DNA from: Candidatus Zixiibacteriota bacterium
GTDB taxonomy: Bacteria > Zixibacteria > MSB-5A5 > CAIYYT01
NCBI GenBank assembly: GCA_963205155.1
Contig: CAUJJY010000306.1
Coordinates: 1-10,218 of the forward strand
Reading direction: 5' to 3'
Length of the DNA stretch: 10,218 bases
Of this stretch, positions 1 to 6,033 are shown piece by piece. The position numbers were made by a program, and so were the translations under genes. Positions within the stretch are counted from its first letter, which is position 1, and each line of letters starts with the position of its first letter. The notes below the pieces were generated by a model. That model had not been told where the DNA came from and did no database searches. It saw only the letters and a list, made by a program, of their open reading frames with translations.

Positions 1-199
1 CCCGCTAAAGCGCGGTACGGGTCGCTGGGAACGCCGACCTGCATTGGGGGAAAATGCCATCACCCCTACCCCTCTCCCAGAGGGAGAGGGGAAAGGTGCG
101 GACCCCACGAAATGTTAGAAGCGGCGGCATCTTCTGACTTCATGCTAACGTAATATTAGCACAGGAACCAATGGCGGGGTTGAGGGTTATGATACTAAC
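1..199. other. Gene-free upstream region
   Basis: No convincing coding frame is seen here. The stretch holds a short inverted repeat (GGTCG at 20-24 with CGACC at 35-39), the strong REP-like hairpin at 61-98, and a 6-bp stem TGCTAA/TTAGCA at 143-148/156-161 around a 7-base AT-rich loop. The last lies about 40 bases before the metallophosphoesterase start and could be part of its promoter or an operator. I could not place a convincing -35/-10 pair. Confidence 0.6.
61..98. repeat. REP-like palindromic hairpin
   Basis: A perfect 10-bp inverted repeat, CCCCTCTCCC (69-78) and GGGAGAGGGG (82-91), is separated by only three bases. Outside a small internal loop, CACC (61-64) can also pair with GGTG (95-98), giving a long imperfect hairpin. 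From memory, CCCTCTCCC-type palindromes recur in intergenic DNA of many environmental bacteria, so this is probably one copy of a dispersed short repeat rather than a gene-specific signal. It has no T tract, so it is not a canonical terminator for rightward transcription. It shares the CACCCC...AGAGGG theme with the element at 1712-1732 on the other side of the phosphoesterase gene. Confidence 0.75.
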
Positions 200-1435
200 G
201 TGAGGCAATTTTATTTAGCATTAGGAGCCGGCGCATTCGTGCTAATACTCGCCCTCGGGCAGGTACTGCTGATGCGCGTGCTCAATACGATCTGGTGGCG
301 CAATCGCACGGTCAAGCGGTTGTCGCTGGGGATACTGATATTTACTTTTGCTTCGGCGCTTGGCTGGGCAATACTGGTCTATCTCAAGTTTAACACTGCG
401 CTGATATATTTATTCGCTACGTTGACGACCATAGCAGCCGTGTTGAATTTTGCGCTGCTAGTATCACTTCCCTTCTCCGGCGTGATTAACACGATCATGC
501 ACTTTATTACCAAGCACCGCGTGAAAAAAGGAAGACCGCAAAACGACGAACCAAAGTCGAGACAGCGGCGATTGGTGCTTCAGGGCGCAGCGGCGATGTT
601 TCCGGTCGGAGCGGTAGCACTCGGTTCGGGCGGAATGACCAAAGCATTCTCCGGCGTCGATGTGCGCGAGATACCCTTCTATTATGAAGACCTTCCCCCT
701 GATCTCGATGGGTTCAAGATTTTTCATGTGTCGGATTCGCACTTGGGGCCCTACGTGGACAACGACGATATTGCAGCGTTGATGTTGAAGGCCGAGCCGT
801 TTAAGCCGGACATTCTGCTGTTCTCCGGCGATATTGCGGATGATTTGACGATGCTTCCTGACTGCATCAAATTAGTGGAGCAACTTAAGTCGAAGTATGG
901 CGCGTACGCCTCGATGGGTAATCACGATTACTATCGCGGCGCGCCGGAAGTTATTGCTGCGTTCGACAAAAGCAGTGTCCCGATGCTGATTGATCGCGGT
1001 GTTGCGATCAAGGTTGGCAAGGCAGAATTGTATGTCGGTGGTGCGGATGATCCACGGCGTATGGGTGATCGATATGACGATTTTCTGCGCAATACGTTTG
1101 ACCGGGCGTTAGACCAGTCGAACAAAGACAGTTTCAAGGTTGTGATGAGTCATCGGCCGAGCGGGTTTGACACGGCGATTGAACGAGGCGTGCAGCTTAC
1201 GCTTTCCGGACACACGCACGGATGCCAGATTGGTTTTATGGGTGAACCGATATTCAACGAATGGGGCGGCGAACGTTATGTTTGGGGGCAATATAAGAAA
1301 GGCAATTCGCAGGTATACACTTCAAGCGGAGTGGGACATTGGTTCCCGTTCCGATTGGGTTGTCCGACGGAAGCGCCGATTATTGTGCTGAAAAAGGGGA
1401 AAGATCCGAGTCCGGACAAGGGACGGGTCGGTTAA
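200..1435 (+). CDS. Membrane-anchored metallophosphoesterase (YkuE/YaeI-like)
   Basis: A 411-residue protein of the calcineurin-like metallophosphoesterase superfamily, expected to hydrolyse a phosphoester with two metal ions. The C-terminal domain carries all signature blocks in order: HVSDSHLG (D179, H181), FSGD (D211), MGNHD (N241, H242), MSHRP (H318) and SGHTHGCQ (H338, H340). The last is close to the GHTHGGQ typical of YkuE/YaeI relatives. The N-terminus has three likely membrane helices (about 4-28, 41-62, 66-91). A fourth hydrophobic segment (125-145) follows a twin-arginine-like QRRLVLQ, so the catalytic domain is probably outside the cytoplasmic membrane. YkuE-type enzymes often carry such a Tat-like anchor. 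The start is GTG 200; GAGGG at 182-186 is a distant ribosome binding site, so the start is less certain than the frame. The gene stands alone between repeat-rich spacers. The substrate is unknown; lipid or envelope phosphoesters are a guess from the family. Confidence 0.9.
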   Translation: MRQFYLALGAGAFVLILALGQVLLMRVLNTIWWRNRTVKRLSLGILIFTFASALGWAILVYLKFNTALIYLFATLTTIAAVLNFALLVSLPFSGVINTIMHFITKHRVKKGRPQNDEPKSRQRRLVLQGAAAMFPVGAVALGSGGMTKAFSGVDVREIPFYYEDLPPDLDGFKIFHVSDSHLGPYVDNDDIAALMLKAEPFKPDILLFSGDIADDLTMLPDCIKLVEQLKSKYGAYASMGNHDYYRGAPEVIAAFDKSSVPMLIDRGVAIKVGKAELYVGGADDPRRMGDRYDDFLRNTFDRALDQSNKDSFKVVMSHRPSGFDTAIERGVQLTLSGHTHGCQIGFMGEPIFNEWGGERYVWGQYKKGNSQVYTSSGVGHWFPFRLGCPTEAPIIVLKKGKDPSPDKGRVG

Positions 1436-1489
1436 GCAATCCTCGCAAAGACTGAATTCGATCGAGTTTTTTGGTGCCGGGAAGTTGTC

Positions 1490-1542
1490 GGAACCCCCTG
1501 GCGAGATGCTTCGAACGAACATGTGCTTCGGAACGGGGTTCC
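1490..1542. repeat. Inverted repeat, 8-bp arms
   Basis: GGAACCCC (1490-1497) and GGGGTTCC (1535-1542) are perfect inverted copies 37 bases apart. The interior contains two direct copies of TGCTTCG (1507-1513 and 1524-1530). It is the first of a row of inverted repeats in this spacer. Its function is unknown; a remnant of a small mobile repeat is possible. Confidence 0.55.
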
Positions 1543-1560
1543 CAACCTACTGGACTGCGA

Positions 1561-1577
1561 TCGCGCCGTTGGCGCGA
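1561..1577. repeat. Short hairpin, 7-bp stem
   Basis: TCGCGCC (1561-1567) pairs perfectly with GGCGCGA (1571-1577) around the loop GTT. It lies two bases from the larger palindrome at 1580-1599, so the two form a tandem hairpin pair. Confidence 0.6.
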
Positions 1578-1579
1578 CT

Positions 1580-1599
1580 GGGCGCAGCATGCTGCGCCC
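1580..1599. repeat. Perfect 20-bp palindrome
   Basis: GGGCGCAGCATGCTGCGCCC is an exact palindrome. On the minus strand it reads GTAGGGGCGCAGCATGCTGC and onward, which I recognise as a widespread intergenic repeat style in environmental bacteria. It lies between convergent genes, where such elements often accumulate. It could act as a transcript-end hairpin, but no T tract follows on either strand. Confidence 0.75.
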
Positions 1600-1647
1600 C
1601 TACGAGGTTGAACGCTGGATACTGCCTCGCAAGAGTCGAGACTTTGC

Positions 1648-1708
1648 TTCGCTCAACTTGTGCGGGAACGACTGCCGCGCACAAGATGCAGTGGTCATTC
1701 CGAGCGAA
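1648..1708. repeat. Nested inverted repeat with TCATTCCGAGCGAA-type arm
   Basis: The outer arms TTCGCTC (1648-1654) and GAGCGAA (1702-1708) enclose a perfect 8-bp inner stem, CTTGTGCG (1657-1664) and CGCACAAG (1678-1685), with a 13-base loop. Read on the minus strand, the right arm gives TTCGCTCGGAATGA, which resembles the end of a dispersed repeat common across bacterial phyla. The pairing is imperfect overall, so this is probably a decayed copy. Confidence 0.55.
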
Positions 1709-1713
1709 ACACA

Positions 1714-1730
1714 CCCCGTCTCTAGAGGGG
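1714..1730. repeat. CCCC...CTCTAGAG...GGG short palindrome
   Basis: CCCC (1714-1717) and GGGG (1727-1730) flank the palindrome CTCTAGAG (1720-1727). Together with the CACCCC start and GGGGAATTT end, it looks like a shorter relative of the hairpin at 61-98. If so, the phosphoesterase gene is flanked by two copies of one repeat type. Confidence 0.45.
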
Positions 1731-1775
1731 AATTTAACAACTCAAGGGGACTCTCGTTATGCGAGGCCCATCATG

Positions 1776-3800
1776 CTAATACGCGGTTGTTTGCAGGCTG
1801 CGGCGAGTGTCCTGGATGTTGCGGACTTCGGTGACGATTTTTTCAGTCTGGCGTTTGATCGCCAACAAATGCACAGAAGCGGCTTCATCCTTCACAGCGA
1901 CAGAATTGATTAGTTGATCGGTGCGCGCCATAATCGATGTAAGCGGTGTTGATATGCGCATCGGCAACTCGGCGAAGAGATCGCCGACGAGATTGCGATG
2001 CTGCATACTGGTGACCTGGCGACGAAGTAACTGGGTCTCTTCCCCGCTGATGAGACCTGCCAGCACCTGCGCGATGATATTCGCGACGGCGCGCGAGAAA
2101 AGTGTCTCGGAAAGCGAGAAATGATTTCTTTCCCAGCAACGCAGTTCGGCGAGTGAAATCACGCCGATGGTTTTTGAACCGCTGGTCAGCGGAATGATGA
2201 GCGCCGAGCGGGTGCCGGCAATCAACGCCAATGATTCTTCGTCTTCGTCCATTTGCGTTCGAGTTTCACGCTGGTTGATCACCATGACACGGCCGGTAAG
2301 TACAGCCTGTTTGTGCCAATGCACGCGATCGAGCGGAATCGATGTTTGCGGTGTGGACTGACCGTCGATTTCGCGGCTGCGGGAATCGGCGACAAATTCA
2401 AGTGAGTCAGTATCCGCGTTGAGACGCCACAAGCGGCAATAGGTCGTCGGGACTTTTTTGACCAGCAGTTCAAGCAGTTCCTGCAACATCGCGGTCGGAT
2501 CGCCTCCCGAAGCGACGGTTTTCAATGCGCCGGTAAGGTTGAGTATCTGGCGGTTGTAGGTCACAAGCTGGTGTGCCAGCAGGTCGAGTTTGACCAACGG
2601 CAGCAGGGTTTCGGTCAGCGCAGGCGCGATCTTCTCGCCAAGTTCGTGGGACAAGGACTCGGTGTCGGATGCCAAGGTCAGAGCAGCAATCACGGTGTTA
2701 TTCGAAATCAACGGAATGGTCAAGGCGCAGCGAGCACCACAAGACGCCAGCCAGCGGTCGTCCTCGTAGGCGCTATTGGACAGGCCGTGGCAGAATGTCA
2801 ATTGCGGTTCGCTGAAAAGCAGGCCAAGGCGGGTCTTCTGCGTTCCGATTGAGCGGTCCCGATCGGTGAGGAGACTCTTGCCGACACCAACACAATGCTG
2901 GGTGACGTTAAAACCACGCTGGTCGAAGATTGCGATGCGCAGGATATTGAAACCGATATTTTCGCGGAGCCGGTCGTAAATGAGGCGGATGTGATCGGCG
3001 ATGTTGTCGGCATCGAGCAGATCGGTGCGCAGTGAGTTGAAGAGAGTTTCATAGCCAGCGACTTCGTCGTCCTTGCTGGATTCAGAAGTAAAGCCGCCAA
3101 TCATCAAGACATCTGCGGTGATTTGTAAATTGTCGAGCAGGGAATCGGTGACAGTTTCGGCATTGGGCCACAGTCCGAGAATAGCCTCGATTTCATCCTC
3201 GGTGACCTTGATCGGAAGCAGTGCTACCGGAGAGTGGTGATTGCCGAAGCCTTCCGAGAGGAACACGTAGTTGCCTTCGGCGAGTACTTCGTAGAACCGC
3301 GACAGACGATTTTCGAGATTGCTTTCGGGTGAAGCCGCGATTTCGTCACTTGGTTTCGCGATGCGGATTACGTCGACTGACGTAAATTTGAGCAAGCGTG
3401 CGACGGCGTGTTGGAGTTGATGGACATCGCGGGAATTGGCTTTGAGAATGCGGGTCATTTCCATTGTGAAGTCGACGCGCGACTGGAGCGCGCCGTTGGT
3501 TTCGCGCGCGGCAATCAGGTGCGGGAGCCAGGTGAAGATCGCAGAAACGATGAAGGTTCCGCCGGCGACAAGCAAGAGCGCTTCGAGCGGATAGCGATAC
3601 TGGGCATCGGAAAGCACCGGAATCTTGTTGATGAATTCGCTGTCGGCAATCGAAGTTAGTAACAGCAACAATCCCCACGACATCAAACCGGCCATGAGTT
3701 TGTTATAGGTCTCGCGTGAATCACCGAAGAGGCGTTCGCGCGAACGCGACAAGCCATAGCTCGTCATCACCAACAGAACCAAGTAGAGATATTGCGACAC
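1776..3800 (-). CDS. Membrane GAF-domain sensor with degenerate HisKA-like C-terminus
   Basis: A 674-residue protein. Three likely membrane helices lie at about 3-15, 34-51 and 71-93. Three GAF-like regions follow (roughly 104-234, 254-399, 424-579); the last two have the clearest core (ALTIPLIS...AALTLAS and ALIIPLTS...GVISLAE). The end (about 589-664) is a helix pair resembling a histidine-kinase dimerisation domain. At its conserved block, kinases read SHELRTPLTSI while this protein reads PMRISTPLTSI, so the phosphoacceptor histidine is methionine (residue 614), and the protein stops with no ATPase domain. It is probably a signal-binding dimer without kinase activity, or a truncated kinase. 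GAF domains bind small ligands or cofactors; the ligand here is unknown. The frame stays open back to 4043, but that part overlaps the previous gene. GTG 3800 is chosen because GGGAGA lies 8 bases upstream and a promoter precedes it. Confidence 0.8.
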   Translation of the reverse strand: MSQYLYLVLLVMTSYGLSRSRERLFGDSRETYNKLMAGLMSWGLLLLLTSIADSEFINKIPVLSDAQYRYPLEALLLVAGGTFIVSAIFTWLPHLIAARETNGALQSRVDFTMEMTRILKANSRDVHQLQHAVARLLKFTSVDVIRIAKPSDEIAASPESNLENRLSRFYEVLAEGNYVFLSEGFGNHHSPVALLPIKVTEDEIEAILGLWPNAETVTDSLLDNLQITADVLMIGGFTSESSKDDEVAGYETLFNSLRTDLLDADNIADHIRLIYDRLRENIGFNILRIAIFDQRGFNVTQHCVGVGKSLLTDRDRSIGTQKTRLGLLFSEPQLTFCHGLSNSAYEDDRWLASCGARCALTIPLISNNTVIAALTLASDTESLSHELGEKIAPALTETLLPLVKLDLLAHQLVTYNRQILNLTGALKTVASGGDPTAMLQELLELLVKKVPTTYCRLWRLNADTDSLEFVADSRSREIDGQSTPQTSIPLDRVHWHKQAVLTGRVMVINQRETRTQMDEDEESLALIAGTRSALIIPLTSGSKTIGVISLAELRCWERNHFSLSETLFSRAVANIIAQVLAGLISGEETQLLRRQVTSMQHRNLVGDLFAELPMRISTPLTSIMARTDQLINSVAVKDEAASVHLLAIKRQTEKIVTEVRNIQDTRRSLQTTAY

Positions 3801-3808
3801 CTTGAACG

Positions 3809-3814
3809 TCTCCC
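3809..3814 (-). promoter_or_regulatory. Ribosome binding site deciding the GAF protein start
   Basis: GGGAGA on the minus strand lies 8 bases before GTG 3800. The next in-frame ATG inside the gene comes after the first hydrophobic segment, and the longer frame from 4043 would run through the end of the upstream gene. This site therefore supports the 3800 start. Confidence 0.65.
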
Positions 3815-3830
3815 GGTGAAAAAGTTTTCT

Positions 3831-3859
3831 TATATAAAAGTTATCGACAGGAGTGTCAC
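3831..3859 (-). promoter_or_regulatory. Candidate sigma-70-type promoter for the GAF gene
   Basis: On the minus strand, GTGACA (3859-3854) is followed after 17 bases by TATATA (3836-3831). A 19-base spacing to TATAAG is the alternative -10. The predicted transcript start, near 3824, gives a leader of about 24 bases. It lies in the 112-base gap after the eIF2B-like gene, so the GAF gene can be expressed separately from the efp cluster. The -35 partly overlaps a small inverted repeat, GACA/TGTC. Confidence 0.5.
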
Positions 3860-3912
3860 TCTTTGAAGCAGTTGGCGGGGGCGAATTTCGAATGGGTGCG
3901 GGAAAATGCGAA

Positions 3913-4755
3913 TCAGGCGCCGATGGTTTCGAATTGAAACGCCGCCTGCTGTGGAGAGAAGGAGCCGAAATCGGTGACGAATGAAGCGACGAGTTGATTG
4001 GGGGTCTCTTCGAAAAGTTGATTCTGATAGAATGATTCCGCATACGCAGATGTTGCCATTGAAACAGGGCGGTAACGTCGCCAGACGAATTTCGTGCGAT
4101 CGGCGGCTACATACACGGGTTTGCCGAGTTCACGTGCAGTCAGCGCCAGCGAATACGTGCCGATTTTGTTGGTGAAATCGGACTCGGTAACCCAGTCGGA
4201 ACCGAGGATGACCAGATCGACATCTTTCATGACGGCGGCGCGGGCATCATCGACGAAGGTCTTAACGACGAAGCCTTCGATGACGAGATCACCGGCCAGA
4301 AGCAGGCCTTCGAGATCGGGGCGCGCCTCGGAGATAAAGATGGTGGTGTTGGGGCTGAAGCATTGGCGAATTAACTCGCGCACAGTTCCGGAATTGGAGT
4401 GCAACATAATGGAGCGCGGAGTGAGATTGAACCGTTCGAAGTTGGCGGCGATCCTCTCCCCTGCCAATTGTGACGAACGCTGGAGTTCGTCCATAAGGGT
4501 TATGACGCGCGATGTTATGCCCTCGTCGGGACCGCCGGTAATGCTCTCGAGCTTGTGGGCGAGATAATGAAACGGCGCCATCGCGGGTTGAGCCTGAAAC
4601 ACAGCCTGGATAGCAGCACCAAGATCAGAGCGCGTGGTTACTGCCGAATCGAGCGCGGCTTTGGCAATGATGGCGAGCGTATGCTGATAGAGTTGTGCGG
4701 AACCGTGCTGGCGGTCGTCGCGGATTTGGCTAAGCAGGTCTTCCCAGTTGATCAT
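3913..4755 (-). CDS. eIF2B-fold protein (initiation factor 2B alpha/beta/delta family)
   Basis: A 280-residue protein of the family that includes eIF2B regulatory subunits, methylthioribose-1-phosphate isomerase (MtnA) and ribose-1,5-bisphosphate isomerase. A helical N-terminal half precedes a Rossmann-like half with family blocks: LHSNSGTV (118-125), ISEARPDLEG (141-150) and ILGSDWVTESDFTNKIGTY (183-201), then PVYVAADRTKF (213-223). In the isomerases a catalytic cysteine sits in the HCNTG/HCNSS block; here serine 120 takes that place, while the aspartate of the GAD/GSD block (D187) is kept. This argues against standard isomerase activity and makes a sugar-phosphate or nucleotide sensing role plausible, which is inference. 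The frame is open to 4809, but ATG 4755 begins the family-like sequence and reduces the overlap with rnhC to 26 bases. GAAGAAG just upstream is a weak ribosome binding site. It is probably translated in one mRNA with efp and rnhC. Confidence 0.85.
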   Translation of the reverse strand: MINWEDLLSQIRDDRQHGSAQLYQHTLAIIAKAALDSAVTTRSDLGAAIQAVFQAQPAMAPFHYLAHKLESITGGPDEGITSRVITLMDELQRSSQLAGERIAANFERFNLTPRSIMLHSNSGTVRELIRQCFSPNTTIFISEARPDLEGLLLAGDLVIEGFVVKTFVDDARAAVMKDVDLVILGSDWVTESDFTNKIGTYSLALTARELGKPVYVAADRTKFVWRRYRPVSMATSAYAESFYQNQLFEETPNQLVASFVTDFGSFSPQQAAFQFETIGA

Positions 4756-5380
4756 TGATCTTCTTCGTGTTCTTAAAATGCAATTTGGCAACTCGGCGCA
4801 TAGCTTCAACGCCGTGCTTGCGGATGAATTTCACACCCGCGGTATCGACAAGCGATCCTCCGCCTTTCGGGAGAGTCATGTCGAATTCGCGGGCCAAACG
4901 ATCCATCGCGATCAAAAACTCGGCGCGAGCGAGAACCGAAGCCGTCGCAACGGCCAATTCCGATTCGCCACGCACCTGCTGTATTAATTCGACCTTGCGA
5001 CCCTTTTCCATTAGCGCTCTTTCAAGCACGTGGGCAGAGGCGAATTGGTCACTGATGACGGTGGCGCAATCGACCTTGCCGAGGAGGTTTTCGATCGCGC
5101 GTGCATGGCCCCAGGCGAGCAACTTGTTGAGGTTGCCAATTTTCTGGTAGAGATCGTTATAGCGGTCGGGCATGATGACCACCAAGTCATGCGGCACTTG
5201 TTCTTTGATTGTTCGCGCGACGGTCAGGATGCGGGCATCGGTCATTTTTTTCGAATCGCGGACATAGAGATCCGACAGGATCGGTTTCTCCAGATCGCCG
5301 ACGGCAGCGGCAGCGATCACCAATGGCCCGAAATAGTCCCCTTTGCCAGACTCATCAACACCGGCGATGTAATCGCTCAA
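4730..5380 (-). CDS. rnhC: Ribonuclease HIII, catalytic domain only
   Basis: A 216-residue type 2 RNase H, which cuts the RNA strand of RNA/DNA hybrids during replication and repair. The N-terminal GVDESGKGDYFGPL (7-20) is the RNase HIII form of the active-site block and gives D9 and E10. Further catalytic candidates are D111 in ISDQF and E154 in ASVLARAEF; glutamate at the fourth position is the HIII state, where HII uses aspartate. DSKKM (42-46) and LPKGGG (170-175) also fit. Typical RNase HIII proteins are near 300 residues with an N-terminal TBP-like substrate-binding domain. That domain is absent, since efp ends just 9 bases upstream. The start is TTG 5380; AGGA seven bases before it overlaps the efp stop codon, suggesting translational coupling. 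RNase HII is the alternative name, but the GKGDYFGP block favours HIII. Confidence 0.9.
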   Translation of the reverse strand: MSDYIAGVDESGKGDYFGPLVIAAAAVGDLEKPILSDLYVRDSKKMTDARILTVARTIKEQVPHDLVVIMPDRYNDLYQKIGNLNKLLAWGHARAIENLLGKVDCATVISDQFASAHVLERALMEKGRKVELIQQVRGESELAVATASVLARAEFLIAMDRLAREFDMTLPKGGGSLVDTAGVKFIRKHGVEAMRRVAKLHFKNTKKINDQLGRPA

Positions 5381-5389
5381 GCTGCAGTC

Positions 5390-5950
5390 CTAATTGGCGC
5401 GCTCGAGATACTTGCCGGTACGGGTGTCGATCTTGATGAGGTCGCCTTCCTTGATGAAGGGCGGCACTTTGACTTCGAGGCCGGTTTCGACCTTGGCAGC
5501 CTTTGTGATGTTGGAGACGGTATCGCCGCGGACGGCTGGTTCACATTCGACGATGCGCAAAATCACCGAGCTGGGCATATCGATGCTGATGGGCATGCCT
5601 TCGAAATAAAGAATAACGTATTCGGCGTTTTCCTTGAGATACGGCGAGTAGTCGCCGATCTGTTCCTTGTTGAGGAAGAACTGCTCAAAGTTTTCGACGT
5701 CCATGAAATACCATTCGTCATCGCTGGTGTAGAGGTATTGCGTCTTCTTGTGTGCGAAATCGGGGATGTTAAAGTTTTCGCCCGAACCGAAGGTACGCTC
5801 GATGACGGCGCCGGTCTTGATGTTTTTCAGTTTGGTCCAGACGTTGGCGCGACCGCGGCCGGTTTGCGAGCGCAAGAAATCGATAATGTAATACGGCTCG
5901 CCTTCGATTGCTATTTTCATGCCGATTCGAAAATCACTGGTAGAAATCAT
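5390..5950 (-). CDS. efp: Translation elongation factor P
   Basis: A 186-residue EF-P of full usual length, with the KOW-like N-terminal domain and two OB-type domains. EF-P binds between the P and E sites of the ribosome and speeds peptide-bond formation at polyproline stretches. Clear family blocks are DFRIGMKIAIEGEPYYI near the start, EPAVRGDT (about 136-143) and IDTRTGKYLERAN at the C-terminus. The functional loop tip reads SQTGRGRANV (28-37), so arginine 32 occupies the place of E. coli Lys34 and Pseudomonas Arg32. Neither an earP, epmA/epmB nor ymfI-like modification gene is nearby. The start is ATG 5950, with GGAGG at 5955-5959. It is the first gene of the leftward cluster; rnhC follows after 9 bases. 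The identity is very secure; whether Arg32 is modified is unknown. Confidence 0.97.
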   Translation of the reverse strand: MISTSDFRIGMKIAIEGEPYYIIDFLRSQTGRGRANVWTKLKNIKTGAVIERTFGSGENFNIPDFAHKKTQYLYTSDDEWYFMDVENFEQFFLNKEQIGDYSPYLKENAEYVILYFEGMPISIDMPSSVILRIVECEPAVRGDTVSNITKAAKVETGLEVKVPPFIKEGDLIKIDTRTGKYLERAN

Positions 5951-5954
5951 TCAT

Positions 5955-5998
5955 CCTCCGAAACGCTATTATTATAAAACAACAAATTCCAATGTAGT
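5955..5998 (-). promoter_or_regulatory. efp promoter (-10) and ribosome binding site
   Basis: On the minus strand a perfect TATAAT (5976-5971) lies 20 bases upstream of the efp start. The best -35 is weak: ACTACA (5998-5993) with a 16-base spacer. The expected transcript start near 5964 leaves a very short leader containing GGAGG (5959-5955), four bases before the ATG. It probably drives efp-rnhC-eIF2B-like. Confidence 0.45.
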
Positions 5999-6011
5999 TT
6001 TGTAAGATACG

Positions 6012-6032
6012 CAAAAATGCCGTGTTCTGGCA
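6012..6032 (-). terminator. Possible weak terminator after the WYL gene
   Basis: On the minus strand, directly after the WYL stop codon, TGCC (6032-6029 read as complement) and GGCA form a 4-bp stem with a 7-base loop, followed by TTTTT at 6017-6012. The stem is short, so this may be leaky and allow read-through into efp. Confidence 0.3.
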
Positions 6033-6033
6033 A

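Larger units (their letters stand above)
1436..1775. other. Palindrome-rich spacer between convergent genes
   Basis: This 340-base region separates the ends of the rightward phosphoesterase gene and the leftward GAF gene. Short frames exist but none shows recognisable protein character. It is filled with unrelated inverted repeats, listed separately at 1490-1542, 1561-1577, 1580-1599, 1648-1708 and 1714-1730. A small stem CTCG/CGAG lies at 1753-1765. The TCATTCCGAGCGAA stretch (1695-1708) and the palindrome with its CCCTAC flank (1580-1603) resemble dispersed repeats known from many bacterial genomes. No histidine-kinase ATPase motifs were seen on the minus strand after the GAF gene stop. Confidence 0.7.

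Noticed and set aside
1442..1472. Terminator after the phosphoesterase gene
   Set aside because: There is a TTTTTT run at 1467-1472, but the only stem before it is CTCG/CGAG with a 17-base loop, which is too weak to call.
1695..1775. Remnant of a histidine-kinase ATPase domain after the GAF gene stop
   Set aside because: Reading the minus strand in all frames by eye showed no N, G1 or G2 box pattern; the stretch is made of repeats instead.
1485..1913. Plus-strand frame of 142 codons across the convergent spacer
   Set aside because: Its composition is irregular, it runs through several palindromes and into the antisense of the GAF gene, and it has no family character.
3801..4043. N-terminal extension of the GAF protein, 81 further residues in the same frame
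   Set aside because: It overlaps the conserved end of the eIF2B-like gene, is rich in S and P with no domain character, and lies upstream of the better promoter, ribosome binding site and GTG 3800.
5030..5977. Open frame of 315 codons on the plus strand opposite rnhC and efp
   Set aside because: It is the antisense shadow of two well-identified genes (efp and rnhC) and has no recognisable domain of its own.
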